From Neoarius graeffei (taxonomy: Eukaryota > Chordata > Actinopteri > Siluriformes > Ariidae), in assembly GCF_027579695.1 (NCBI RefSeq), contig NC_083579.1, forward strand, positions 69,824,871 through 69,888,870: a DNA stretch of 64,000 nucleotides. The letters run 5' to 3'. Below the pieces are notes generated by a model, which saw only the letters and a program-made list of their open reading frames with translations, searched no databases and was not told the DNA's origin. A program made the position numbers and the translations under genes. Below, one piece after another: positions 42,916-53,029 of this stretch; position 1 is the stretch's first letter, and each line of letters opens with the position of its first letter.

Positions 42916-43832
42916 CATACATGTCAACCTATACGGATTGTCTGGAAATTATACGGATTTTAGCTCATTTCAAGGGCGTACGGGCGTATAAACAAAGTCT
43001 TACGGATTTTCAGTATTTTCTGACCTAAATTTATTTTGTGTCTCTTACTTGAACATCGTCAGCTGACCGTCGCAAAAACATACAAAAGCTCGATTTATAG
43101 ACAAAGAACAGCATGTATGCAGGGGCAGATAACCCAGACTATGTGAAACCGGATGTTTATTCCTCAAGCCTCGTGCAGTATCGCGACTGCGAGACTTCGC
43201 TCGTTCCGGTCATGCGCACGATCTGCACTTAAACACGCCAAATGGTCATTGTTCGAACAATTTTCTCATTGTGCAGAGCGACATTGTTTACACCTGAGAG
43301 ATTTTGAATAGCGTCTGCTGAGTGAAAAAACCTGGGCACAGACACCCTTACTGCACTACTGCAATGCAAACTGAACACAGACTTCTGTTGTGACATCACC
43401 CCCACAGAAAGGCAGTTACAGCTGGCAAAGAAGGCTGCTAGTGATTATAATCAAGATCATATGTAAACATGACTGACTGTGGACAAAAATGGTGAAGTTT
43501 GAGTGCTTTCTCTGGCTATATGAAAAGTTGACTGTGGACAAAAATGGTCTCTGTGAAAAGTATCCCATTGAAATGGGAGCAGCCTACACTTTGACTGACA
43601 GTGCACAGCCAGTGGAGTTTGAGTGTTTTCCCTGAGTCTGTAAAAAGTATTTTTCTTTGGAGTGGGAGCAGCCTACCCTATGAACAATAGGATAGCAGTA
43701 AATGTGTATTGTACAAATGTACATCAAAATAAAAGTTTGGTGCGATTCGAAGGCTATAAGGATTTTATGTTGATTTTATGGATTTCTTCCTCTGATACTA
43801 CAGGTGGACGCCCAAAAGGGTTGACATGTATG
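42916..43832. mobile_element. unclassified element, 14-bp TIR, 6-bp TSD
   Basis: Perfect 14-bp TIRs CATACATGTCAACC / GGTTGACATGTATG. CCTTGA occurs once before (42910-42915) and once after (43833-43838), while the usual Tc1 host sequence has it once (CCCCTTGAACTTTTTC). 917 bp, no supported ORF. Confidence 0.82.
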
Positions 43833-43970
43833 CCTTGAACTTTTTCACATTTTTCTGCCTTACAACCACGAACTTAAAAGTTTTTTATTGAGATTTTATG
43901 TGATAGACCAACACAGAGTATCACATAATTGTGAAGTGAAACGAAAATGATAAATGGTCTTCAAAATTTT

Positions 43971-44358
43971 CTCATCTCATCTCATCTCATCTCATTATCT
44001 CTAGCCGCTTTATCCTGTTCTACAGGGTCGCAGGCAAGCTGGAGCCTATCCCAGCTGACTACGGGCGAAAGGCAGGGTACACCCTGGACAAGTCGCCAGG
44101 TCATCACAGGGCTGACACATAGACACAGACAACCATTCACACTCACATTCACACCTACAGTCAATTTAGAGTCACCAGTTAACCTAACCTGCATGTCTTT
44201 GGACTGTGGGGGAAACCGGAGCACCCGGAGGAAACCCACGCGGTCACGGGGAGAACATGCAAACTCCACACAGGAAGGCCCTCGCCGGCCACGGGGCTCG
44301 AACCCGGACCTTCTTGCTGTGAGGTGACAGCGCTAACCACTACACCACCGTGCTGCCC
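43971..44358 (-). mobile_element. SINE (GATGAG-tailed)
   Basis: 12-bp TSD CTTCAAAATTTT at 43959-43970 and 44359-44370. The tail has extra ATCTC repeats. Confidence 0.95.
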
Positions 44359-44505
44359 CTTCAAAATTTTAAACAAATAAAAATCTGAAAAATGTGGTGT
44401 GCATTAGTATTCAGCCCCCTGTACTCTGATACCTCTAAATACAATCCAGTGCAATCAATTGCCTTCAGAAGTCATCTAATTAGTTAATAGAGTCCTACTG
44501 TGTAC

Positions 44506-45003
44506 TGTGGGTGGTAGAAGAGAGCAACTGGACTTGTTTGAAGATTCTTGAAAACGTTTCACCTCTCATCCGAAAGACTTCCTCAGTTCTGTCTGACTAA
44601 TAGGGAGGATCAGGTATTTATCCTCTCATGGATAATAATAGAATCAGAATTCTGATGGTTGCATAGTAGGTGGCTGATAAAAGATGTCTTAGACCCCCAC
44701 CTCTGTTCAGTGATGGCCGTTCCAGGTTGACAAAAAAGAACCCCTAGAAGCTGTCTAGAAGTTCATCATTTTGTGTACCTGACTTTTGCACTCGTTGTAC
44801 TTTGCTCTGGAAAACAGCATCTGCTAAATGCCATGTCTCGTCTCATCTCATTGTCTCTAACCGCTTTATCCTGTTCTACACACAAGGTTAAAATCAAGGT
44901 CAAGATCACCAAAAAGGTCAAAATCATTTTTTCACGATATCTTCCTTCATATTCATCATAAGTGCTAACGAGCGAGGTTTGTTTTGCCTGACAACACTTG
45001 TTT
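44506..45003. other. unassigned repeats and a SINE tail scrap
   Basis: 44540-44600 contains a dispersed sequence (TTGAAAACGTTTCACCTCTC). 44839-44880 is the first ~40 bases of a reversed SINE tail. No gene. Confidence 0.5.
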
Positions 45004-45005
45004 TA

Positions 45006-46605
45006 CAACCCCAATTCCAAAAAAGTTGGGACAAAGTACAAATTGTAAATAAAAATGGAATGCAATAATTTACAAATCTCAAAACTGATATTGTATTCAT
45101 AATAGAACATAGACAACATATCAAATGTCAAAAGTGAGACATTTTGAAATTTCATGCCAAATATTGGCTCATTTGAAAGTACATGACAGCAACACATCTC
45201 AAAAAAGTTGGGACAGGGGCAATAAGAGGCTGGAAAAGTTAAAGGTACAAAAAAGGAACAGCTGGAGGACCAAATTGCAACTCATTAGGTCAATTGGCAA
45301 TAGGTCATTAACATGACTGGGTATAAAAAGAGCATCTTGGAGTGGCAGCGGCTCTCAGAAGTAAAGATGGGAAGAGGATCACCAATCCCCCTAATTCTGC
45401 GCCAACAAATAGTGGAGCAATATCAGAAAGGAGTTCGACAGTGTAAAATTGCAAAGAGTTTGAACATATCTACAGTGCATAATATCATCAAAAGATTCAG
45501 AGAATCTGGAAGAATCTCTGTGCGTAAGGGTCAAGGCCGGAAAACCATACTGGGTGCCCGTGATCTTCGGGCCATTAGACGGCACTGCATCACATACAGG
45601 CATGCTTCTGTATTGGAAATCACAAAATGGGCTCAGGAATATTTCCAGAGAACATTATCCGTGAACACAATTCACTGTGCCATCCGCCGTTGCCAGCTAA
45701 AACTCTATAGTTCAAAGAAGAAGCCGTATCTAAACATGATCCAGAAGCGCAGACGTCTTCTCTGGGCCAAGGCTCATTTAAAATGGACTGTGGCAAAGTG
45801 GAAAACTGTTCTGTGGTCAGACGAATCAAAATTTGAAGTCCTTTATGGAAATCAGGGGACGCCGTGTCATTCGGACTAAAGAGGAGAAGGACGACCCAAG
45901 TTGTTATCAGCGCTCAGTTCAGAAGCCTGCATCTCTGATGGTACAGGGTTGCATTAGTGCGTGTGGCATGGGCAGCTTACACATCTGGAAAGACACCATC
46001 AATGCTGAAAGGTATATCCAGGTTCTAGAGCAACATATGCTCCCATCCAGACGACGTCTCTTTCAGGGAAGACCTTGCATTTTCCAACATGACAATGCCA
46101 AACCACATACTGCATCAATTACAGCATCATGGCTGCGTAGAAGAAGGGTCTGGGTACTGAACTGGCCGGCCTGCAGTCCAGATCTTTCACCCATAGAAAA
46201 CATTTGGCGCATCATAAAACGGAAGATACGATAAAAAAGACCTAAGACAGTTGAGCAACTAGAATCCTACATTAGACAAGAATGGGTTAACATTCCTATC
46301 CCTAAACTTGAGCAACTTGTCTCCTCAGTCCCCAGACGTTTACAGACTGTTGTTAAAGAGAAAAGGGGATGTCTCACAGTGGTAAACATGGCCTTGTCCC
46401 AACTTTTTTGAGATGTGTTGTTGTCATGAAATTTAAAATCACCTAATTTTTCTCTTTAAATGATACATTTTCTCAGTTTAAACATTTGATATGTCATCTA
46501 TGTTCTATTCTGAATAAAATATGGAATTTTGAAACTTCCACATCATTGCATTCCGTTTTTATTTACAATTTGTACTTTGTCCCAACTTTTATGGAATCGG
46601 GGTTG
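45006..46605 (+). mobile_element. Tc1-like transposon, near complete (CAACCCCAATTCC ends)
   Basis: TIRs CAACCCCAATTCCAAAAAAG and the complement ending GGAATCGGGGTTG. TA at 45004-45005 and 46606-46607. Encodes a near-complete transposase. Confidence 0.93.
45367..46411 (+). pseudogene. Tc1-family transposase (DD34E), one frameshift, one stop
   Basis: From ATG 45367: MGRGSPIPLILRQQIVEQYQ, an HTH region (CKIAKSLNISTVHNIIKRF), a basic linker (RKGQGRKT), a second HTH, then the catalytic domain. The DDE triad is intact: Asp in WSDESKFEV, Asp in QHDNAKPHT and Glu in SPDLSPIENIW, with 34 residues between the last two. A frameshift lies at about 45840-45850 after KFEVLYGN, and an in-frame stop follows IIKRKIR (46232-46234). 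After that the frame runs on through RPKTVEQLESYIRQEWVN to TGA at 46409-46411. Close to functional but inactive as read. Confidence 0.93.
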
Positions 46606-46615
46606 TATTTGACTA

Positions 46616-46787
46616 TTACGAAAACCCGGGATAGGATGGGACATGACTCATCGTTCACAGTCAGGGATCTCCCTGTCCTGTCACAGACATATTATCACTC
46701 ACGGACATTGAACTTTTGTCCTGTTCTGTCCTGGGAGCTCTTACCTTAGCTGTCCTGTCATGTGTCATGGTATAGTTTGGATAACAT
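46616..46787. repeat. CCCGTCCC-family repeat (left of gypsy element)
   Basis: AAAACCCGGGATAGGATGGG followed by repeated CCTGTC motifs. Related to 19020-19140 and 52130-52283. Confidence 0.55.
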
Positions 46788-47106
46788 TGTAGAACTTTGA
46801 ATGGGTGGGTGGAGCACAGAAGTACGGCAGGCCAGAACTGAGTTTCCAAAACTCTTTATTTTTGCACTTTTCAGTGACACACGTACACTCTCCCAGCCAC
46901 ACGCATACACACACACATAAGACATCTGGTTCGGGAGAGAGCTTTCTTCTTCTGCTCTCTCTCTCTCTCCTTATATAGGGCATGGTTGCTGGGAAGACAC
47001 ACAAACACAGGTTAATTCACATCAGGTGTAGTGATTCTGCCACTTACCTTCCCTGACTCCGCCCTCCGGTCACAAACCGACGCTTGACCACGCCCCCACT
47101 GCCACA
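46788..47106 (-). repeat. gypsy 3' LTR (319 bp)
   Basis: Minus strand starts TGTGGCAGTGGGGGCGTGGT and ends CAAAGTTCTACA. Contains a TATATAAGG-type box (plus-strand CCTTATATAGGG at about 46970) and a TCTC-rich tract. Longer than the 5' LTR by about 83 bp. Confidence 0.92.
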
Positions 47107-47123
47107 TACCCCCACCTCCCGAC

Positions 47124-48646
47124 TCAGGCCGGGCAGCCGTCCGGCCTGCAGCCGACTCCCCCCCCCCCTTGACGGGAGACGAAGTCCGCCACGACCATCT
47201 GCGCCCCCGGCCTGTGGACCACCTTGAAGTTAAAGGGTTGGAGTGCCAGATACCAACGGGTGATCCATGCGTTGGCATCCTTCATGCAGTGGAGCCACTG
47301 GAGAGGTGCATGGTCTGAACAGAGGGTGAAAGGGCATCCCAGCAGGTAGTAACGGAGAGCGAGGACTGCCCACTTGATGGTCAGGCACTCCTTCTCTATG
47401 GTACTGTAGTGCTCCTCACGCACTGACAGCTTCCTGCTTATGTATAGCACTAGGCAATCCTCCCCCTCCACCTCCTGGGACAAAACAGCCCCCAGCCCTC
47501 TGTCCGACACGTCCGTCTGCAATATAAAAGGGAGAGAAAAGTCAGGGGAGTGTAACAGTGGCCCCCCACACAGTGCAGCCTTTACCTCAGAAAAAGCCCG
47601 CTGGCATTGCTCCGTCCACTGGACCGGATCTGGTGCCCCCTTTTTAGTGAGATCAGTCAGCGGGCTGGTGACGTCCGAATAATTAGGTATAAACCTACGA
47701 TAATAGCCAGCAAGCCCCAGGAACTGTCTCACCCCCTTTTTGGTCTTGGGCCTCGGGCAGGCCGCAATCGCTGCCGTCTTGTTAATTTGGGGATGCATCT
47801 GCCCATTGCCCAAGTGGAAGCCCAGATACCGTACTTCCACCCACCCAATCGCACACTTCTTCGGGTTGGCTGTGAGACCCGCCCGCCTCAGCGACCTAAG
47901 GACGGCCCTCAGGTGTTGTAGGTGCCGCGGCCAGTCATTACTATAAATAATGATGTTGTCAAGGTACGCCGCCGCATAGGTGGCGTGGGGGTGGAGGACC
48001 CTATCCATCAGCCGCTGAAATGTAGCGGGCGCCCCAAACAGCCCAAAAGGAAGTGTGACAAATTGGTGTAAGCCGAATGGTGTGGAAAAGGCCGTTTTTT
48101 CTCGGGATAATGGAGTCAAGGGGATCTGCCAATAACCCTTTGTCAAATCCAGTGTCGAGTAAAAGCTAGCCGTGCCTAGTCGATCGAGCAACTCATCAAT
48201 ACAAGGCATTGGGTACGCCTCGAATTTAGACACTGCGTTGACTTTTCTATACAGTAGTCTCCACAGAACCGGACCGACCTGTCAGCCTTGGGTACCAAGA
48301 CCACTGGGCTGCTCCAGTTGCTGTGGGACTCCTTGATGATGCCCATTTCGAGCATGGCCTCGAGTTCTTCCCGAACCACTTTTTTCTTGTGTTCGGGTAG
48401 CCTGTAAGGGTGGCTGCACACTACCACCCCCGGGGGCGTCTCAATGTGGTGCTCTATGAGGTCGGTGCGGCCGGGCAGGGGCGAGAACATGTCCAAAAAT
48501 TCAGTCTGCAACTGGGCAACCGCCGTGAGTTGTGTCGGGGAGAGGTGGTCTCCACAGGGGACCGGAGAGGTACGCGATGCCAATGCTCCCTTTTGAACCT
48601 CCGGCCCCAGCTCCGCCTTCTCCGGAACCACCGACACCAACGCCAC
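47124..48646 (-). pseudogene. gypsy reverse transcriptase and RNase H
   Basis: Copies element RNA into DNA. The first part (48646-48240) has VVREELEAMLEMGIIKESHS and WSSPVVLVPKADRSVRFCGD. A frameshift at about 48240 moves to the frame open from 48233 to 47124. That frame holds the fingers-palm region (TLDLTKGYWQIPL, TPFGLHQFVTLPFGLFGAPA) and the active-site box YLDN at 47957. The family consensus is YxDD, so a catalytic Asp is Asn here. The thumb (VRQFLGLAGYYRRFIPNYSD) and RNase H (ILQTDVSDRGLGAVLSQ, TIEKECLTIKWAV, CSDHAPLQWL) follow. It ends in a stop just inside the 3' LTR side. Confidence 0.93.
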
Positions 48647-48715
48647 GGGGACCTCCTCATTCCAGAGTTTGAGTAGATTGAGGTGGTAAATCTGTAGCGC
48701 CCCACCCCTGCCCGT

Positions 48716-50100
48716 TCACCTCACCTCGTAGTTGACGTCCCCGACTCGCCGTGTGACCTCAAAGGGTCCTTGCCACTTGGTGATTAATTTGGAGCTCGAT
48801 GTGGGCAACAGTACGAGTACTTTATCTCCTGGTGTGAACTCCCTAAGGCGCGTACGCTTGTACAGGCGGGTTTGCCGTTCTTGGGCCTGCCGCAAATTCT
48901 CCTGGGTTAGGTGCGTGAGTGTGTGGAGTTTTGCGCGCAGGTCAATAACGTATTGAATTTCATTTTTACTTGGTGAAGGTCCCTCCTCCCAATTTTCTCG
49001 CAGCACGTCTAAAATGCCACGTGGCTTACGCCCATATAACAATTCGAATGGGGAGAACCCCGTGGAGGCTTGTGGGACCTCTCGCACTGCAAACAACAAG
49101 GGTTCGAGCCATTTATCCCAATTACGTGCATCCTCGCTTACGAATTTCTTAATTATATTTTCGAGGGTGCGATTGAATCGTTCGACTAAACCGTCCGTTT
49201 GTGGGTGATAAACGCTGGTGCGGATCGGCTTAATACCTAATAACCCATAAAGTTCGTTCAGTGTTCATGACATAAACGAGGTGCCTTGATCAGTCAGAAT
49301 CTCTTTCGGGATTCCAACTCGGGAGATAACGCGGAAGAGTGCTTCCGCAATACTGCGTGCTGAGATATTGCGCAGAGGCACTGCTTCCGGGTATCGCGTT
49401 GAATAGTCCACCAGAACTAATATAAAGCGGTACCCTCGTGTTGACCGATCTAATGGCCCGATGAGATCCATCGCAATTCTTTCGAATGGGGTCTCGATTA
49501 ATGGGAGGGGGCGCAAAGGCGCTTTTGGGATGGCCGCTGGATTTACTAACTGGCATTCGCGGCACGCCGTACACCACCTACGGACATTGCCGCGAATCCC
49601 TGGCCAATAGAACCAGGCCATTATTCAGGCAGTGTCTTATCCTGCCCTAAGTGTCCAGCCATGGGATTAAAGTGAGCCGCCTGGAATACCAATTCCCGGC
49701 GGCTTTTTGGAATCAAGAGCTGCGTGATTTGTTCTTTAGTCTGAGTGTCCTGCATCACTCGGTATAATCTATCCTTCATAATAGAAAAATAGGGGAAGGA
49801 CGGGGTGGCGTTTGGCTCCAGCATTTGACCATCGATTACTCTCACTTGGTCAAATGCATGCCGCAGAGTCTCGTCTCGCGACTGCTCTAACGGGAAATCT
49901 GTGAGGGATTCCCCGAGAGAGGGAGGAGGAGATGACGTAGACGGCTCTGTGACAGCTGCTCCCGCCAATGCGACACCGGGACCTCCCCTTGCTGAAATAC
50001 AGCAGGACCCACTCTTTACTAAATGACTCATTAACTCCCCAAATCCCGGCCAGTCAGTCCCCAAAATTATTGAGTGGGTGAGGCGAAGATTAACCACCGC
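48716..50100 (-). pseudogene. gypsy integrase (upstream of RT), broken
   Basis: Inserts the element DNA. Pieces in order: zinc-binding HHCC region (AHFNPMAGHLGQDKT near 49650; CTACRECQL at about 49570); catalytic core with first Asp (IAMDLIGPLDRST), second Asp (ILTDQGTSFMS at about 49275), and Glu in HPQTDGLVERFNR at about 49195; and a C-terminal region with PFELLYGRKPRGILDVL and KWQGPFEVTRRVGDVNYEVR ending at 48716. A frameshift lies near 49621 and a nonsense codon directly after TSFMS. Core residues D, D and E are preserved. Confidence 0.9.
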
Positions 50101-50467
50101 CTTTACTCTAAATTTTTCCCCTCTGAAAAAAATGTGGACTGACACTAAAGGGTAGCTGTGAACATCCCTGTGCACACAACACCTTCACCCCCTGTGCTCC
50201 CCCCAATGCCTCGTCTTGCACCAGGCTTTGGTGGATTGAGGTCTGATTACAGCCAGAGTCCACCAAAGCCTGATAAGTATCCCCTTGGATACTCACCGGT
50301 ATGCGATACGCTCTGGCCCGATCGAGGGTGGCTCCTGGCGCGTCGGGGATCTGAACCACCACGCCCACTTCCATCACCGAGCACTGCTGTTGGAGGTGGC
50401 CTGGCTCCCCGCAGCGCCAGCAAACCGGCCTGGGCTTTCTCTCTGCACCGGTACTCTGGGGCTCACT
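49960..50467 (-). pseudogene. gypsy Gag zinc knuckle and protease
   Basis: A CCHC knuckle (CWRCGEPGHLQQQC, C-x2-C-x4-H-x4-C) at 50422-50381. The protease active-site LVDSGCNQTS is at about 50260, and its flap and C-terminal part (LTHSIILGTDWPGF) are at about 50090-50040 in another frame, so a frameshift lies at about 50110. Confidence 0.85.
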
Positions 50468-51288
50468 CACCTGTTGGGGTGGAGAGACAGACACGGAAGT
50501 GGGAAACGGGAGGACACCACGGGTGCGGTGGACCGGCTGTGAGGGAGCCGGCCCCCGCCTCCATGGTGAGGGAACGGGGCGAGGACAAGACCCAGAAGGG
50601 GAGGGGGAGAGAGAGAGGAGAGAAGCGAAGAGGGGATCTGTGATCCTGCCGCGAGAACAGCCGCCAAATGATCCTCCGCCAACTCGATGGCCTGATCCAG
50701 CGACGCCAGGCGATGGAGCTGGACCCACTCCGCCGTTCCTTTGGTAAGTTGCGTGATGAACTACTCCAGTGCCACCAGGTCGACGACTCCCTCGGCGTCG
50801 CGGTTGTCAGCCCTCAGCCACCGCCTGCAGGCATCCCGGAGTTGCTGGCCAAACACAAACGGGCGGCCGACCTCCTGTAGGCGCAGAGTGCGGAAGCTCT
50901 GACGATGTTGTTCGGGGGTGCGCCCCACACGCTGGAGGACGGCCAGCTGCGCCTCGCCTGTTAGCAAGGGGAGGAGGCGAGCCGTGCGCTGTTCCACTGG
51001 CCACCCCGAGGCTTCTGCTGCTTGTTCAAATAGCGTGAGGAAGGCCTCGGGGATGTCGTGCAGGCCCATCTTCATTGGGGTGAGGTGGAGTGGGCCCGCA
51101 GCGGTGGAGATGGTGGACCCCGCCGACGCGAGGAGGTGCCGGAACGCCTGACGATCTTCCTGTTGCGCCAGCACCAGGACCTCGAACCGTTGTTCTTGCT
51201 CCTTTCGGAGGGTGAGCAGCGCCTGGTGCTGGCTCTGTTGGGCCGTGGTGAGGGCATGGATCAGGTCTGTGAAGGGGGAGGACTCCAT
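50467..51288 (-). pseudogene. gypsy Gag capsid region
   Basis: ATG at 51288 (MESSPFTDLIHALTTAQQSQ), a coiled Gln-rich start, then the capsid-like GLHDIPEAFLTLFEQAAEAS, WPVEQRTARLLPLLTGEAQL and FGQQLRDACRRWLRA. The fold resembles the SCAN/gypsy capsid family. A single TAG interrupts the frame at about 50760 (LVALE then FIT...), and the frame continues to 50467 before shifting. The upstream open frame into the LTR (to 51573) is not part of Gag. Confidence 0.82.
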
Positions 51289-51314
51289 GAGGATGTTCTC
51301 TTCTGTGCTCAGGT

Positions 51315-51332
51315 CCCGGGTTTCGGCACCAC
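51315..51332 (-). promoter_or_regulatory. gypsy primer-binding site
   Basis: Immediately after the 5' LTR (one base apart), the minus strand reads TGGTGCCGAAACCCGGGA, which is complementary to a tRNA 3' end with CCA. The tRNA species is not assigned. Confidence 0.8.
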
Positions 51333-51568
51333 TGTAGAACTTTGAACGGGTGGGTGGAGCACAGAAGTACGGCAGGCCAGAACTGAGTTTCCAAAACTCT
51401 TTATTTTTGCACTTTTCAGTGACACACGTATACTCTCCCAGCCACTCGCATACATACACACAAGACATTTGGTTCGGGAGAGAGCTTTCTTCCTCTGCTC
51501 TCTCTCTCTCCTTATATAGGGTGTGGTTGCTGGGAAGACACACGCTTGACCACGCCCCCACTGCCACA
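51333..51568 (-). repeat. gypsy 5' LTR (236 bp, internally deleted)
   Basis: Same ends as the 3' LTR, but it lacks about 83 bp between GAAGACACAC and CGCTTGACCACG (plus strand). Otherwise very similar, with a few substitutions. Confidence 0.92.
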
Positions 51569-51614
51569 AACATACTCTAGTTAGTTAAGAATAATCAAAA
51601 GAAAAGAAAGAAAT

Positions 51615-51935
51615 CTCATTATCTCTAGCCACTTAATCCTGTTCTACAGGGTCACAGGCAAGCTGGAGCCTATCCCAGCTGACTACGGGCGAAAGGTGGG
51701 GTACACCCTGGACAAGTCACCAGGTCATCACAGGGCTGACACATAGACACAGACAACCATTCACACCTACGGTCAATTTAGAGTCACCAGTTAACCTAAC
51801 CTGCATGTCTTTGGAGAAAACCCATGCAGAGAACATGCAAACTCTGCACAGAAAGGCCCTTGCCGGCCACAGGGCTCAAACCCGGACCTTCTTGCTGTGA
51901 GGCGACAGCACTAACCACTACACCACCGTGCCGCC
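51615..51935 (-). mobile_element. SINE (GATGAG-tailed), small deletion
   Basis: 13-bp TSD AAAAGAAAGAAAT at 51602-51614 and 51936-51948. About 45 bp are missing around 51815-51830. Confidence 0.93.
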
Positions 51936-51948
51936 AAAAGAAAGAAAT

Positions 51949-52289
51949 AACAAACAAATTTGTGTGTATGTGTTAATATTTATTTCTTCTTTGGTCTTCA
52001 TGTCCCGGTATTACAATGGCAGGATGACTCCTAGATTACATGAGTATGATATGAGAAGAAGAAATGACAAGTCAACACAAGAATTTTTCAACAAATTATT
52101 TATGAATTAACAAATTATATCCCATCACAGACAATAAGGTAGGTGCCCTATCCCATCCCCTATGTCCCGTCCCGTATGTCATGGGTCCGTCCTGTCCCAT
52201 CCTGTATTGCAAGGAGGTCACTGCCCGAGCGATAATATGTCACGTCTCGTTCCGTGATGCAGGTTTTAGCAACAACCCACACACACACA
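51949..52289. other. AT-rich DNA, then CCCGTCCC-family repeat
   Basis: 52130-52283 contains CCCATCCCCTATGTCCCGTC and GGAGGTCACTGCCCGAGCG, related to 19020-19140. No gene. Confidence 0.5.
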
Positions 52290-52302
52290 CACACCTAAAC
52301 AT

Positions 52303-52674
52303 CTCATCTCATTATCTCTAGCCGCTTTATCCTGTTCTACAGGGTTGCAGGCAAGCTGGAGCCTATCCCAGCTGACTACGGGCGAAAGGCGGGGTACACC
52401 CTGGACAAATCGCCAGGTCATCACAGGGCTGACACATAGACACAGACAACCATTCACACTCACATTCACACCTACTGTCAATTTAGAGTCACCAGTTAAC
52501 CTAACCTGCATGTCTTTGGACTGTGGGGGAAACCGGAGCACCCGGAGGAAACCCACGCAGACACGGGGAGAACATGCAAACTCCGCACAGAAAGGTCCTC
52601 GCCGGCCACGGGGCTCGAACCCGGACCTTCTTGCTGTGAGGCGACAGCGCTAACCACGACACCACCGTGCCACC
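52303..52674 (-). mobile_element. SINE (GATGAG-tailed)
   Basis: 13-bp TSD CACACCTAAACAT at 52290-52302 and 52675-52687. Confidence 0.95.
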
Positions 52675-52689
52675 CACACCTAAACATAT

Positions 52690-53016
52690 CCATCCATTAT
52701 CTGTAGCCGCTTATCCTTATTAACTATGGGCAAAAGGCGGGGTACACCCTGGACGAGTCACCAGGTTATCACAGGGCTGACATAGAGACAAACAATCATT
52801 CACACTCACACCTACAGTCAGTTTCGAGCCACCAATTAACCTAACCTGCATGTCTTTGGACTGTGGGGTAAACCAGAGCACCCGGAAGAAACCCACGCAG
52901 ACACGGGAGAACATGCAAACTCCACACAGAAAGGCCTTTGCCAGCTGCTGGGCTCGAATCCAGGACCTTCTTGCTGTGAGGCGACAATGCTAACCACTAC
53001 ACCACCGAGCCACCCC
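52690..53016 (-). mobile_element. SINE, older divergent copy
   Basis: TSD CACCTAAACATAT at 52677-52689 and 53017-53029. Shares its target with the adjacent copy. About 40 bp are missing in the tail region. Confidence 0.9.
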
Positions 53017-53029
53017 CACCTAAACATAT

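Larger units (their letters stand above)
42884..44505 (+). mobile_element. Tc1-like element (CAGTGCCTTGCAAAAGTA end), 5' end only
   Basis: TA then CAGTGCCTTGCAAAAGTATT at 42884. The subterminal region continues (AACTTTTTCACATTTTTCTG, then GTGATAGACCAACACAGAG) up to TAATAGAGTCCTACTGTG. It is interrupted by 42916-43832 and by a SINE. No transposase or right end. Confidence 0.8.
46788..51568 (-). mobile_element. Ty3/gypsy LTR retrotransposon, Gmr1-like domain order
   Basis: Complete provirus-like insertion on the minus strand: 5-bp TSD AACAT at 46783-46787 and 51569-51573, and two LTRs (TG...CA on the minus strand). A primer-binding site follows the 5' LTR, then gag, protease, integrase, and reverse transcriptase with RNase H. 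Integrase lies upstream of reverse transcriptase, the order known for Gmr1-type gypsy elements. Several frameshifts and stops, and a changed RT active site, make it defective. No envelope gene. Confidence 0.93.

Noticed and set aside
50158-50643. 161-codon plus-strand frame in the gypsy region
   Set aside because: Opposite strand of Gag and protease; it has no recognisable domain.
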